Shown here piece by piece: positions 1-8,508 of a stretch of DNA of 17,443 nucleotides (its first letter is position 1; each line of letters starts with the position of its first letter). Position numbers and translations under genes: made by a program. The notes beneath the pieces are model-generated. The model was not told the origin of the DNA, searched no databases, and worked only from the letters and a program-made list of their open reading frames with translations. The DNA is from a bacterium (GTDB taxonomy: Bacteria; Electryoneota; RPQS01): the NCBI GenBank assembly GCA_016721565.1, contig JADKHW010000040.1, forward strand, positions 1 through 17,443. The letters are read 5' to 3'.

Positions 1-65
1 CGCACCTCACCCGCTAATCCCATCAATATGAGACCGACCATAAACACACAAATTTTCCGTCCCAT
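1..65 (-). CDS. N-terminus of a secreted protein, cut by window edge
   Basis: Reading leftwards from an ATG at 65, an open frame encodes a 21-residue start, MGRKICVFMVGLILMGLAGE followed by V. It has a basic n-region (R3, K4), a hydrophobic core and a small-residue stretch, so it looks like a signal peptide. A purine-rich stretch with AAGG lies just upstream (minus strand) and could be the ribosome binding site. The frame is still open at base 1, so the mature protein is unseen and no function can be given. It would be transcribed divergently from the methyltransferase at 253, with 66-252 as the shared promoter region. The assignment rests on only 65 bases and could be chance. Confidence 0.45.
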   Translation of the reverse strand, partial: MGRKICVFMVGLILMGLAGEV

Positions 66-252
66 CGCCCACCTTGCCTTTCTGAACATAATTCGGCAAA
101 TTCGAGCAGTTGCAATTACTTAAGATACGGAATTCGCCGCCCGAGAGCAATCTGAGCGTGCACGTTGTGTGCGTAACTCACTGGGCAGAATTCACCGAAA
201 ATCTCATTTGCAAACGCTGTACCTATCAATAAAAACAATAATTTAATACCCT

Positions 253-627
253 TTGAATCGCGCAATCCCTGCGGCCACCCCGCAAGCCGTGCAGAGCCTG
301 ACTGCGCGCCCCATTCTCCTCGACGGAGCGCTCGGCTCCGAGCTTGAGCGCAAAGGTGTCGCCTGCAAGCTCCCGCTCTGGACCGCCGAAGCCATTTTAG
401 AGGCTCCCGAGCAGGTCCGCGCCGTCCACCAAGCCTACGCCGATGCAGGTGCGCATGTCCTCACCGCAGGCACGTTCCGCACGACAAGGTGGGTATTTTC
501 CAAAGTCGGCATGCCCGAGCGCGCCAAAGAAGTCACGAAGCAGGCGGTCGAGATCGCCCGTTCAGCATGTCCCCGCCGTTCGCGGGGGCAATGGGTCCCG
601 CGGTCTGAGCTGGTGCGGGTTCGATAG
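253..627 (+). CDS. Homocysteine S-methyltransferase, N-terminal part (frameshifted)
   Basis: This is the first part of a homocysteine S-methyltransferase family protein (Pfam Hcy S-methyltransferase; MmuM, BHMT and MetH N-domain relatives). Such enzymes move a methyl group to homocysteine to make methionine in the cytoplasm. Residues about 20-30 (ILLDGALGSELERKG) are the typical first strand and loop of the barrel, and AGAHVLTAGTFRTT fits the next strands. Homology stops near residue 106 (VEIARSA). The following Arg-rich residues to the stop at 627 are out of frame. The proper continuation, GSIAPLEDCYKPELAPGD, lies in the third frame from about 618. The start is a TTG without a clear ribosome binding site; stops lie just upstream in this frame. 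The family member donating the methyl group cannot be told from this half. Confidence 0.8.
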   Translation: MNRAIPAATPQAVQSLTARPILLDGALGSELERKGVACKLPLWTAEAILEAPEQVRAVHQAYADAGAHVLTAGTFRTTRWVFSKVGMPERAKEVTKQAVEIARSACPRRSRGQWVPRSELVRVR

Positions 628-671
628 CTCCTTTAGAAGATTGCTACAAACCCGAACTCGCACCCGGTGAT

Positions 672-1151
672 TTGGTCTTGCAAGCCGAGCATCGCCACAA
701 CGCGCAATCGCTCGCCGAAGCGGGTGTGGATGTGATTCTCGTGGAAACACAAAACTCACTGCGAGAAGCGCGCATCGCCACGCATTTCGCGCGACAAACC
801 GAGATTCCTGTCTGGACCTCGTTCATCTTGCGCTCGGCCACAGAACTCCTGAACGGTGACAAACTCGAAGACGCCGTGCACGCCGTCGTAGATCACGGCG
901 CCGCCGCTGTGCTGATAAATTGCACTTCCCCGCAAATCGCCGCGCAAGCCGCCGTAAATTTGAGTATGTTAGTACCGCAGGGGATCATGATCGGTGTCTA
1001 TCCTAATGCGCTCGACCACACCGTCACGCCCGCCGAGTTCGCCGATTGGGCCGTGCGCATCAAAGCCGTTGCCGACATCATCGGCGGCTGCTGCGGCATC
1101 GGACCGGAACACATTTTATCACTCACTCAGAAACTGGTCCCGCCGGTTTAA
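672..1151 (+). CDS. Homocysteine S-methyltransferase, C-terminal part with zinc ligands
   Basis: This is the rest of the methyltransferase begun at 253. Homology really starts near 618, ahead of the TTG at 672. The family's zinc-binding cysteines are all present: one in the INCTSP motif (codon 921-923) and the pair in IGGCCGIGPEHI (codons 1089-1094). These three thiols hold the zinc that activates homocysteine. The two parts together give about 300 residues, the usual length for free-standing enzymes of this family. The zinc site is intact, so the break around 565-626 is either a recent mutation or a sequencing error. The 15-nt gap to the next gene, and the absence of a terminator, suggest co-transcription with the serine hydrolase, though no shared pathway is apparent. 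Confidence 0.8.
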   Translation: MVLQAEHRHNAQSLAEAGVDVILVETQNSLREARIATHFARQTEIPVWTSFILRSATELLNGDKLEDAVHAVVDHGAAAVLINCTSPQIAAQAAVNLSMLVPQGIMIGVYPNALDHTVTPAEFADWAVRIKAVADIIGGCCGIGPEHILSLTQKLVPPV

Positions 1152-1166
1152 TCGAAAGAGACTCCT

Positions 1167-2861
1167 TTGAAAACGTTGATGATCCTATTGCTGCTGGCCG
1201 TTATTACTTCGCTTGCAGCAGCCGACATGCGGGACTACGAAGCAGGTTGGGCGGGAGAAATCACCGCGCCGTCGCCGTTCAATTACAAGGTGACCCTCGA
1301 ACAATTCGGCGATTCAGCGAGCGCGATGACCATCACAAACGGTACGCTGACGCTCAAAGGTACTTGCCCTCTAACCGGAAAGTACCTGCGCGCTCGTTTC
1401 GCGGAAAACATGTTCTTTGACGGCATTCAAGACTCAAGCGGCGTGCGCGGTTTTATTCAGTCCGGTGTGCATCAATACCACATTGTGCTCAATGAAATTC
1501 GTGCGGGCTACTTTGAAGGCGAATGGAGCATCTTCTTCCTGCGCGAAATGGATCCGCGGCTTCTGCTCAGCATTGAAAACTGCGAAGCCGAGAACTATGC
1601 GGCCTACTTGATCCTCGGTGACAGCCGCGCCCCGCGTTTGATGTGCGGTGGTTTTCAGAAAAATGGCGACACGCTGAGCTTCGGTGATTTCAGGACCGGA
1701 CTCATGTTTCGTGCCGTGTTGGATTCAACCAAGATTCTGCTCACGCCGTTGCTCGTCGGTGTGCCTGTCACCACCATCACGCTGAACAGAACCACCGAGG
1801 CTCTCGTTCCCAAAGCGATTCCGAGCACGAACTCGGCGGCCATCAACAACGGATGGCGAACAGCAGACCCCGCCGCCAGCGGATTCAATCCGGAGTATTT
1901 TGCCCGGCTTGGCGACAGCGTTCAAATTGGATCCGTGACCAATACGCACAGCGTGCTAATCGCCAGTCACGGAAAACTGGTTTACGAGCAATATTTCGAG
2001 GGCTATGATGCCGCGACTGTTCACGATCTGCGTTCTGCACAAAAGAGCCTAACGTCGGCGACCATCGGCGTGGCCATTGACCGTGGTTTAATCAAAAGCG
2101 TTTACACGCCGATCTACGAACTCTTGCCCAAAGAGCTGCGCGAAACCGAAGCAAGCGACCCGCGCAAAAGCAAAATCACACTCGAAAATCTCCTGACCAT
2201 GAGTTCAGGGATAGATGCGGTGGATTTTGGAACAGACCGCGAGTCTCAGGCATCCGAAGACGCCTATCAACAAACCGAGAATTGGCCGCGCACGATTTTG
2301 GAAGCTCCGATGCTGAACGAACCCGGCACGCACGCGAACTATGGCTCAGCCAATGCGTGCCTCGCCGGAACAATTCTCGATGAAGTAGTTAAAGAGCCGT
2401 TGCAACTCTTCATCGATGAATCTCTGTTCCGTCCGCTCGGGATTACGAATTACATCTTGCAAACGGATTTTGCCGGTTCAACCTATGGTGCGGGCGGAAT
2501 CATTATGACCCCGCGTGATATGCTGAAAATCGGCCAGCTTTATCTGAATGGCGGAACATGGAACGGTCAATACGTGTTGTCAAAATCATGGATTGACGAA
2601 TCATGGCATCAGCACACGACCTTAGACAATTCAGAAAAGCATGAAGGTTACGGCTACTTCTGGTGGCAGCGCACCTACACCGTGAACGGCAAAGAGATTC
2701 TATCTCACGAAGCGCGCGGCGCAGGCGGTCAATACATCATCGTCATCCCCGAGTACGAGTTAGTCATCGCCGTAACCTCCGGCAACTTCCGCAATGGCCG
2801 CTTCTGGCAACCAGAAAAGATTGTCGAAGAGTACATTCTGCCCGCGATGACACTCAAATAG
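1167..2861 (+). CDS. Secreted beta-lactamase-family serine hydrolase
   Basis: This 564-residue protein has a Sec signal peptide (M1 to about A19, hydrophobic core ILLLLAVITSL) and two parts. Residues about 20-215 are a mostly beta region I do not recognise. Residues about 235-560 are a serine beta-lactamase / penicillin-binding-protein-like domain (Pfam Beta-lactamase, class C-esterase type). The catalytic set is visible: S290-A-Q-K293 (SxxK), Y392-G-S394 in the place of YxN, and H514-EARGAGG in the place of the KTG/HxG box. Members hydrolyse esters, amides or D-amino-acid peptides outside the cytoplasm, and the substrate cannot be deduced here. The start is a TTG at 1167 with GAAAGAG six bases upstream. 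An in-frame ATG at 1179 would leave a shorter signal peptide. True antibiotic resistance is unlikely from the motif pattern. Confidence 0.88.
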   Translation: MKTLMILLLLAVITSLAAADMRDYEAGWAGEITAPSPFNYKVTLEQFGDSASAMTITNGTLTLKGTCPLTGKYLRARFAENMFFDGIQDSSGVRGFIQSGVHQYHIVLNEIRAGYFEGEWSIFFLREMDPRLLLSIENCEAENYAAYLILGDSRAPRLMCGGFQKNGDTLSFGDFRTGLMFRAVLDSTKILLTPLLVGVPVTTITLNRTTEALVPKAIPSTNSAAINNGWRTADPAASGFNPEYFARLGDSVQIGSVTNTHSVLIASHGKLVYEQYFEGYDAATVHDLRSAQKSLTSATIGVAIDRGLIKSVYTPIYELLPKELRETEASDPRKSKITLENLLTMSSGIDAVDFGTDRESQASEDAYQQTENWPRTILEAPMLNEPGTHANYGSANACLAGTILDEVVKEPLQLFIDESLFRPLGITNYILQTDFAGSTYGAGGIIMTPRDMLKIGQLYLNGGTWNGQYVLSKSWIDESWHQHTTLDNSEKHEGYGYFWWQRTYTVNGKEILSHEARGAGGQYIIVIPEYELVIAVTSGNFRNGRFWQPEKIVEEYILPAMTLK

Positions 2862-2899
2862 AAGAGTAATTTCAACGCATCAAATAAAGAGAGCACATC

Positions 2900-3847
2900 A
2901 TGAAATCCATTGCTATGCTTATCATTGCCGTGTCGGCTTTGACACGGGCTTGTCAGGGACCGGAAAGCAGCGGGCCGAAGGCGACGCCCGAAGGATTTGG
3001 TACCGTTCAGAAAAGCGAGTTGATTGTCGAAGCGCAGCAACCCTCGATGCAAGTCGAGTGGGGAATGGCCGCCGATTTTCCCGTCAATGTGTCGTGGAAA
3101 AGTGAGCAGAAATACGCCGTGCAGCTCGCGCCCGCAAGCGATACTCCCGAGTGGTTGAATGTCTCTGTGAAGCCCGTGATTCTTGATCCGCCGGGAGTTG
3201 TCACCGTGCACGTTGAACCCGAACTCGGTCGCGCACATCGCGGCAAGCACACCATCACATTGCAAGCCTCAGCCTACGGCATGAAAGATCCCGTCGAGAT
3301 CGAACTCGAAATCGAAGTCGTGCGCCAATCCGGTTCGTTTGAAGCATTGCAAACGCTGAACTCAACCGTCGAGTGCCGCAACATCTGCGGTGTCGTCAAC
3401 AACACGGGCCGCATTTCGTTCTACGATCTGTTGAAAGAGAAGGAACAGGAGTGCGATCAGAAGGGCGGCTTGCCTGCCAATCAGAGAATCGGCACGCAGG
3501 AGTATGCCGTGTCAACGAAGGGTTACGGCTTCGGCAGGACGTGTACGATAGCAGGAGTGTGGGAGAATACGGGCACGTTGACGCTTGTGAATGTCGGCTT
3601 CTTTGATGCAAGCATTCCGCGCGGTGATGTGTTTATGAAGATCAACAGCGCCGAGCGCGTGTGGATGTCGCCGGACAACACAATCGCCATCGCGCAAAGC
3701 GGCTCAGCCTTCACACCGTATGATGTCATCAGCGGTTCGCAACTCGGCGAGACTTGCCGCTCCACGGGTGACGTAACCGGCATGCGCTACGAAGCCAATC
3801 GTTTGGTTGTGTTCTCAAGCAGAGATTGCGAGTGGACGGTAAAGTAG
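2900..3847 (+). CDS. Probable lipoprotein with Ig-like (BACON-like) domain
   Basis: This 315-residue secreted protein has no family I can name firmly. The N-terminus is a signal sequence ending in LTRAC18. C18 is followed by a polar stretch, as in lipoproteins, but Arg at -2 makes the lipobox atypical. Residues about 35-150 (PEWLNVSVKPVILDPPG, then HTITLQASAYG) resemble the Ig-like BACON-type folds of cell-surface proteins. The C-terminal part (about 155-315) has six cysteines at C159, C163, C185, C215, C286 and C310. An even number in an exported protein suggests three disulfides. AAGAGAG precedes the ATG. It sits 38 nt after the serine hydrolase on the same strand and is followed by a strong terminator, so it is probably the last gene of that transcript. 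Binding or structural roles are possible, but none is shown. Confidence 0.7.
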   Translation: MKSIAMLIIAVSALTRACQGPESSGPKATPEGFGTVQKSELIVEAQQPSMQVEWGMAADFPVNVSWKSEQKYAVQLAPASDTPEWLNVSVKPVILDPPGVVTVHVEPELGRAHRGKHTITLQASAYGMKDPVEIELEIEVVRQSGSFEALQTLNSTVECRNICGVVNNTGRISFYDLLKEKEQECDQKGGLPANQRIGTQEYAVSTKGYGFGRTCTIAGVWENTGTLTLVNVGFFDASIPRGDVFMKINSAERVWMSPDNTIAIAQSGSAFTPYDVISGSQLGETCRSTGDVTGMRYEANRLVVFSSRDCEWTVK

Positions 3848-3870
3848 TTTTTCAATCATGTTAACGCTAA

Positions 3871-3904
3871 GCGGGGCGACCATTTGGTCGCCCCGCTTTT
3901 TATT
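3871..3904 (+). terminator. Rho-independent terminator after the lipoprotein gene
   Basis: A perfect 12-bp stem (GCGGGGCGACCA at 3871-3882 with TGGTCGCCCCGC at 3885-3896) is followed by TTTTTATT. It lies 23 bases after the lipoprotein stop. It also lies between convergent genes, but the minus-strand side lacks a good T run, so it probably acts mainly on plus-strand transcripts. Confidence 0.9.
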
Positions 3905-3920
3905 GCGTTATGCTTTGATG

Positions 3921-6900
3921 CTATTTCAACAGCGTCAGCTTTTGCACGGTGGAAAGTCCGCTCGACGTTTCGAGTTTGGCAAAGTAAATCCCGCTCGGAC
4001 GGTTGTCCGCATTCCAAGTGAACGAGTAATCACCTGCAACAAGTGGTGTGTCCATCAGTGTCTCGGTGGCTTGACCAAGCACGTTGTAGATCGTGAGTTT
4101 CACGTTGGTATTTTGCGGCAGCGTGAACGCCAGTTGCGTGCTTGGGTTGAACGGATTCGGATACGCGGATAGCGTGAACGAAGTCGGCACGACATTTTCT
4201 GCTACTTCATCTCCATCCAAGCTGACTTCCGACAGCACTTGCGCATAGACATTGTTGAAGAGGTCGCCCACTGCTCCCGCACCGCAACAACGGCCCGGAT
4301 TGCTCGAACGCAGGTCTTTCCATATCGCCAGCGCACTGCCGCTTGCCCACGGTATCAGCGCCGGTTCCTGCTGATAGGTTGGCACATCACAAATCGGCGC
4401 GCCCTCTGCGGGCCAATTGACGCCGTTGATGCTCGCGAAATCTCCGTTGGCATCGATGTGCGTGCCATACAGATCAATCTCAGTATAGAGATCGCTGTTG
4501 CGCTGATCTTCCCACGCGACCCACGCACCGCCGTTGCCGTCGTTGGTCATGGTCATGCTGTTTTGGTCACCGTCAAACGTGCACACGCGGCGCTCGACAT
4601 TTTCCCACACCGCTTGTCCATCGTTGTCGTAGCGCGCGATGTAGGCATAAGTGCGATTGCCGCTGCGAAAATCTTCATAGCCGAGCAAGAAGCCACCTTG
4701 ACCGTCGGAACTCAGTTGATGACGAACAACCGCGCCGTCAACATGCGAGAGTCTGCGGCCTTGCGCTCCCCACAGATCTTCTGCGGTCGGGCTAATCAAA
4801 AATCCGCGCACATCATAAGTCGAAGCCGATTCCGATTGCGGTTGTTCGTAGGTCACAAGCACGTTTTCACCAACGAGCACGGATTTCGAGTTGCGTCCGC
4901 GCGTGTTAGCCACACCGTAAATACGACCCTCGTTGCTCCACCCTTCTCCGAATGTGCCGTCCGCTTCAATGTGAAAGATAATCGCACGCGTGTCCTGCCA
5001 CGGGCCGGTCATGCCGGTCAAGTAACAGCCGCCCGATCCGTCACTGATTGCGGACATCAACGGTAGGTCATTGCCCGGCACGCCGGGAAATTCGTGATAG
5101 CCTTCCGCCCAACTCAGTTGACCGCTTGCGTTAATGTGTGCCACGCCAATGCGCGCGACAAACGCGTCGTTGAAGCGTGCGAATGCTGCAAACAGACCAC
5201 CGTTTCCATGGGGAATCAGATAGGTCTGTCCGTGAAATCCGTAGAACGAGCGAATCGTCGCGGGAGCGGCCCATACTTCATTGCCCGCGCCGTTGATGTG
5301 ATGAATGTGCAACGTATTGCCGAGTCCCATCGAGTCGCCGATCCACGCCATATACGCTCCACCAAAACCGTCTGCGGCAACTGCGGGGGGCGCGTAGATT
5401 GAAAAATTTCCTGCTGGTGAAAGCTTACGGCCTTCGGGTTCCAATAGCGATGTTCCGCTGCCGTCAATTAATTGATAGTACACATCGCGATTCAGCGACG
5501 TGCGGCTGTCGCTCCAGATGACTGCGAGCTTTTGATCGTCAATGCGCGCGGCGCGTTGATCGTTGCTGTCGTAGGTCCAGCCGCCGCTCACAAATTCCGC
5601 TTCACCCGCAAGCTGTCCGCTGCTGTTCAGCGCGGCCACGAACAAACTCTCCGGTTGCGCAATCGAGCGGCCCTGCACAATCACGACGCGCGCAGCGCCA
5701 TTCTGCGGCTTTTCGATTTCGGCGCGAATCTTCTTCGTGTCGCGATGCCAAATCAGATTTCCGTCTTCACCCCATTGCTTCACGCCGTTGCTGTTCAGCT
5801 TTTGGGTGAACACGCTGTACTCGGTGAAGTTCACAATCTCCGTCCAAATCACGACGAGGTTGTCGCCGTCCCAATACCAATCAAGCGGCGACGTGCGCAA
5901 AGCGGCGGCGCCAAGCTCGACGGGTCCCCACACCAGTTCTCCTGTGCGCGCGTATTTTGATATTGTCAAGTCTGATAGATCTGCATCAAATTCGTAGTCG
6001 GCCACCGCAATCACAATCCCGCCGTCCGGAGTTTCGCTCAGCTTCATCACGGCTTGTGTGTTGAACCCTGTGCCGACCAACAAGCCTTCGGAACTCCAAC
6101 CTGCTAACGGATTGCGGTTCGTGTCAAGCAAGGTGAGCCGCGCATCGCCGTGCTGTTCGTCAGTTACACGCGAAGTCCAGGCCACCGCGAGTCCGTTTTC
6201 AATAGGAGCGAGCTTATGCACTCCGAAATCCGCATACGTCGCTATTGCTTCATCATTCGGGAAGCCGATAGTGCCATTAGGCAGAAGCTTCTGAATCACC
6301 AAATCGTTTGACGTTCCGGGCATCGTGTTCAGGATGTAGGCGTCGCTGCCGACACACACGACATCGAGTGGTTGATTGTAGTCTTCGCGCCGTGTGAGCA
6401 GTTGAATACCGTCAAGCGACCCGACACGAGTTCCATTCGCCGTGAGGATTTGTGCGTAGCTGTTAATCCGCGCGTCCGTGCCCTCTGTCCGCCGATCGTC
6501 GGTGAAGACGATAAAGGCGTCGTCTTGATCGTTCAGCGCGAGCTTCACGTCGAATTGATCGCGCTCTTGCTCTACCACGATGACGCCGCCTTCAGGGGAC
6601 CACATCGCATTGCCGTTCGCGCTGTAGCGCTGGGCTTTCAAATCGCGGAATCTGCCGACCGAGTAGTCTTCCCACACGGCCAGTACGCTGCCATCCGGAT
6701 ACGCGGCCACAACCGGCGCGCGCTGTTCGCTGATATCCCCCGCTACAAGTCTGCCGTTTTGTCCCCAGACGTGCGTTCCGTTCGGAGCGATGCGCGTGCC
6801 CCACACGTCGCGTGTACCGTCACGCAAGCAATCGTAATAGAAGAGCGCGACATCGTCTCCCGCGCTGACTGCCGCGCCGTTCCAACCAAGATGCGCGCCT

Positions 6901-6998
6901 TGCCTGATTGCAACACCATTATCTTGCCACACGAATTGGGCAAGTGCAAGCGTCGGCAGCAGTGCGAGAAGTACGAGAAAGCGTTTGCTGTGGTGCAT
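3921..6998 (-). CDS. Large T9SS cargo protein with WxDxR beta-propeller-like repeats
   Basis: This intact 1025-residue exported protein is the longest unbroken gene here. It has a signal peptide ending LALAQ (cleavage near residue 20). About 900 residues of irregular beta repeats follow, with a recurring 'W-x-D-x-R ... G ... W ... G' pattern (for example LAVWEDYS near 107, FTDDRR, WSDSR, WEDQR, WKDLR). This pattern is typical of secreted propeller-like proteins of FCB candidate phyla. Residues 941-1025 form a T9SS type A sorting domain: AYPNPFNPST, then IYNVLGQ, then SGIYFAKLE, ending VQKLTLLK. The family is known to be cleaved and attached at, or released from, the outer surface by T9SS. The ligand is unknown. 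The ATG at 6998 has a weak GGAA ahead. It is convergent with the lipoprotein gene and shares its strand with the two other cargo genes upstream. Confidence 0.88.
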   Translation of the reverse strand: MHHSKRFLVLLALLPTLALAQFVWQDNGVAIRQGAHLGWNGAAVSAGDDVALFYYDCLRDGTRDVWGTRIAPNGTHVWGQNGRLVAGDISEQRAPVVAAYPDGSVLAVWEDYSVGRFRDLKAQRYSANGNAMWSPEGGVIVVEQERDQFDVKLALNDQDDAFIVFTDDRRTEGTDARINSYAQILTANGTRVGSLDGIQLLTRREDYNQPLDVVCVGSDAYILNTMPGTSNDLVIQKLLPNGTIGFPNDEAIATYADFGVHKLAPIENGLAVAWTSRVTDEQHGDARLTLLDTNRNPLAGWSSEGLLVGTGFNTQAVMKLSETPDGGIVIAVADYEFDADLSDLTISKYARTGELVWGPVELGAAALRTSPLDWYWDGDNLVVIWTEIVNFTEYSVFTQKLNSNGVKQWGEDGNLIWHRDTKKIRAEIEKPQNGAARVVIVQGRSIAQPESLFVAALNSSGQLAGEAEFVSGGWTYDSNDQRAARIDDQKLAVIWSDSRTSLNRDVYYQLIDGSGTSLLEPEGRKLSPAGNFSIYAPPAVAADGFGGAYMAWIGDSMGLGNTLHIHHINGAGNEVWAAPATIRSFYGFHGQTYLIPHGNGGLFAAFARFNDAFVARIGVAHINASGQLSWAEGYHEFPGVPGNDLPLMSAISDGSGGCYLTGMTGPWQDTRAIIFHIEADGTFGEGWSNEGRIYGVANTRGRNSKSVLVGENVLVTYEQPQSESASTYDVRGFLISPTAEDLWGAQGRRLSHVDGAVVRHQLSSDGQGGFLLGYEDFRSGNRTYAYIARYDNDGQAVWENVERRVCTFDGDQNSMTMTNDGNGGAWVAWEDQRNSDLYTEIDLYGTHIDANGDFASINGVNWPAEGAPICDVPTYQQEPALIPWASGSALAIWKDLRSSNPGRCCGAGAVGDLFNNVYAQVLSEVSLDGDEVAENVVPTSFTLSAYPNPFNPSTQLAFTLPQNTNVKLTIYNVLGQATETLMDTPLVAGDYSFTWNADNRPSGIYFAKLETSSGLSTVQKLTLLK

Positions 6999-7320
6999 GG
7001 GATGGTTCCGGATTAGTTACTCTTCAATTAATGTAACAAATTCTGCGCTATTGCTGTTCCCTTTGGGCAAGATTTCCAAAATACCTAAGTCCAGAATCTG
7101 CGTTGAATCCTAACAATTGGCGGAACGGTTGTATTTGTTTAATATGGATTTGAGTTTTCGGCTCGCACCGTTTTTCACGAGGGCCGGAGGTGGGAAAGAG
7201 GCGGGAAGGGTATTATTTGAACGCTTGGGCAAGGTGTTTTGTTCCAGAGGGGGCACCAAACCCTTTCTCTGCCGAGCAGGGATTTAGCGAAGCGGTTCCC
7301 TGCCGGAATCTGAGAGCCGT
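6999..7320. other. Intergenic region between two T9SS cargo genes
   Basis: These 322 bases lie between two minus-strand cargo genes and hold no gene I can support. The part near 6999-7180 is AT-richer and should carry the promoter of the 1025-residue protein, but I see no convincing -35/-10 pair. The 11-mer CTAACAATTGG at 7110-7120 recurs upstream of the next cargo gene (8830-8840). The end nearest 7320 carries a dispersed repeat also found at 15284. Confidence 0.5.
7287..7317. repeat. Dispersed intergenic repeat, copy A
   Basis: About 31 bases ending in CCGGAATCTGAGAGC closely match 15284-15315 in the same orientation, with about three substitutions and a one-base indel by eye. Just upstream, GCAGGGA (7277-7283) can pair with TCCCTGC (7307-7313 region), so this copy can fold. 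It lies four bases beyond the stop of the minus-strand cargo gene at 7321. No open frame covers it. Confidence 0.55.
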
Positions 7321-8508
7321 TTATTTCAGTAGGACGACCTTCTGCATAGCGGCTTGGTTTGCGGAGGCCGCACGGAGGAAGTAGATACCACTGGCAAGCG
7401 ATGCTGGCGTTGTGTATGAAAGCGTTGTGCTGTTCAGTCTTCCGCGATGAATCACAGCCACTTCACGGCCCAAGAGATCATAAAGGGCGAGCTTTACTTC
7501 TTGATGCAGAGGAACATCGAGTGTTATGGAAATTGTGCTGTTGAACGGGTTGGGGTAGGCAGCGAGAGAGAATGTGCTCACCGTGCCTTCGTTGCGCAGC
7601 TCGTTTGAAACACCAGACACTGAGCCGGGTAAAAGGAATTTTGATACCAGAATGTCGGTGTATGGTGGAATCAAACCCTGTATACTGTGAGTAACCACAA
7701 AGGTGTCGGCAGCAACGTGAGTGGTTTGTGCGTAGCTTAAGCCAGTAGCATAGGATGAGACTGTATACAAAGAATCACCGTCTTCAGACAGTCCGATGAA
7801 ATAGAGATGGCCGTCCAATTGCACAGTCAACACACGTGTATCGTTTGGTCCAATATCGAGGTCGAGAGCCCAGCCAGTGCCACCTCCTAATGAAAATCTA
7901 TTTGCCCAAAGAACATCTCCGTAAAGGGAAAGTTCGGCCATGCAGAATTGTCCGGGAGTACAGCGTGATGCGACCATGAAGTTTTGATTGGGAAGAGCGA
8001 CGACACGTAACGGCGTAGTGTAATCCTCTGGCAAGAGAATGGATTCAATGATTTCTCCTTGAGCCGAAAGCCTCATCCAGAATGCATAAATAGCGTCTGG
8101 ATTAGGCATATCGTAGCCAAGGTAACTGCCAGTGACCAGAAGTGTACCATCCGGTGCTTCCTGTATATCGTCTGCTCGTCTGAAGCTCCACGTTGAGTCA
8201 TTGATGTTTGGATAAATGACACTCCATAGATGGGTGCCGTCTGCGGCCAGTTTTATAGCAATAATACCACGGAGATCGCCCCGGGGGATTTGTGAATATT
8301 GGCCGATTGCAACGAACCCGCTGTCGGAAGTTTGCACAAGCGAATATGTCCATGCATTTAACGTATCTGCGCCTATAGATACACTCCATAAACTTGCACC
8401 GGATGCTGACACACGTTCCACCCATTGCTTGCTGTTCCAGCTTGAGTCGATATGCCTATTGAATGTTTCGCCAAACAACACCGCACCGCCATCGGTACAT
8501 CCAATCAT
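7321..8508 (-). CDS. T9SS cargo beta-propeller protein, C-terminal part (frameshifted)
   Basis: This is the larger, C-terminal part (395 residues) of a secreted protein whose start is at 8810. Repeats such as SLVQTSDSGFVAIGQYSQ and DIQEAPDGTLLVTGSYLG match the 'DGG-hydrophobic-AG' blades common in T9SS propeller proteins. The last 85 or so residues are a type A sorting domain: AYPNPFNSTISITL, LALYDLLGREV, SGIYFLRA and terminal QKVVLLK. Homologous sequence continues upstream of the ATG at 8508 in the same frame (TRLEEDGDTLFSRRVGFHD, 8509-8570), so 8508 is not the real start. The sorting-domain DNA is almost the same as that of the neighbouring gene at 9047. The full protein would be about 495 residues. 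Confidence 0.82.
   Translation of the reverse strand: MIGCTDGGAVLFGETFNRHIDSSWNSKQWVERVSASGASLWSVSIGADTLNAWTYSLVQTSDSGFVAIGQYSQIPRGDLRGIIAIKLAADGTHLWSVIYPNINDSTWSFRRADDIQEAPDGTLLVTGSYLGYDMPNPDAIYAFWMRLSAQGEIIESILLPEDYTTPLRVVALPNQNFMVASRCTPGQFCMAELSLYGDVLWANRFSLGGGTGWALDLDIGPNDTRVLTVQLDGHLYFIGLSEDGDSLYTVSSYATGLSYAQTTHVAADTFVVTHSIQGLIPPYTDILVSKFLLPGSVSGVSNELRNEGTVSTFSLAAYPNPFNSTISITLDVPLHQEVKLALYDLLGREVAVIHRGRLNSTTLSYTTPASLASGIYFLRAASANQAAMQKVVLLK
7364..7557 (-). repeat. T9SS sorting-domain DNA module, copy 1
   Basis: These 194 bases match 9090-9283 without gaps and with about nine mismatches by eye. The first 94 bases (7364-7457) are identical. The module encodes nearly all of the sorting domain of the cargo protein ending at 7321. 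The upstream propeller sequences of the two genes do not resemble each other. Confidence 0.9.

Noticed and set aside
1167..2861. Antibiotic-resistance beta-lactamase
   Set aside because: The motif set (SAQK, YGS, HEARG) and the large extra N-terminal part fit the broad serine esterase/peptidase group rather than a dedicated resistance enzyme.
4239..5066. Long plus-strand open frame inside the 1025-residue cargo gene
   Set aside because: It is antisense to an intact gene with signal peptide, repeats and sorting domain, and has no recognisable content.
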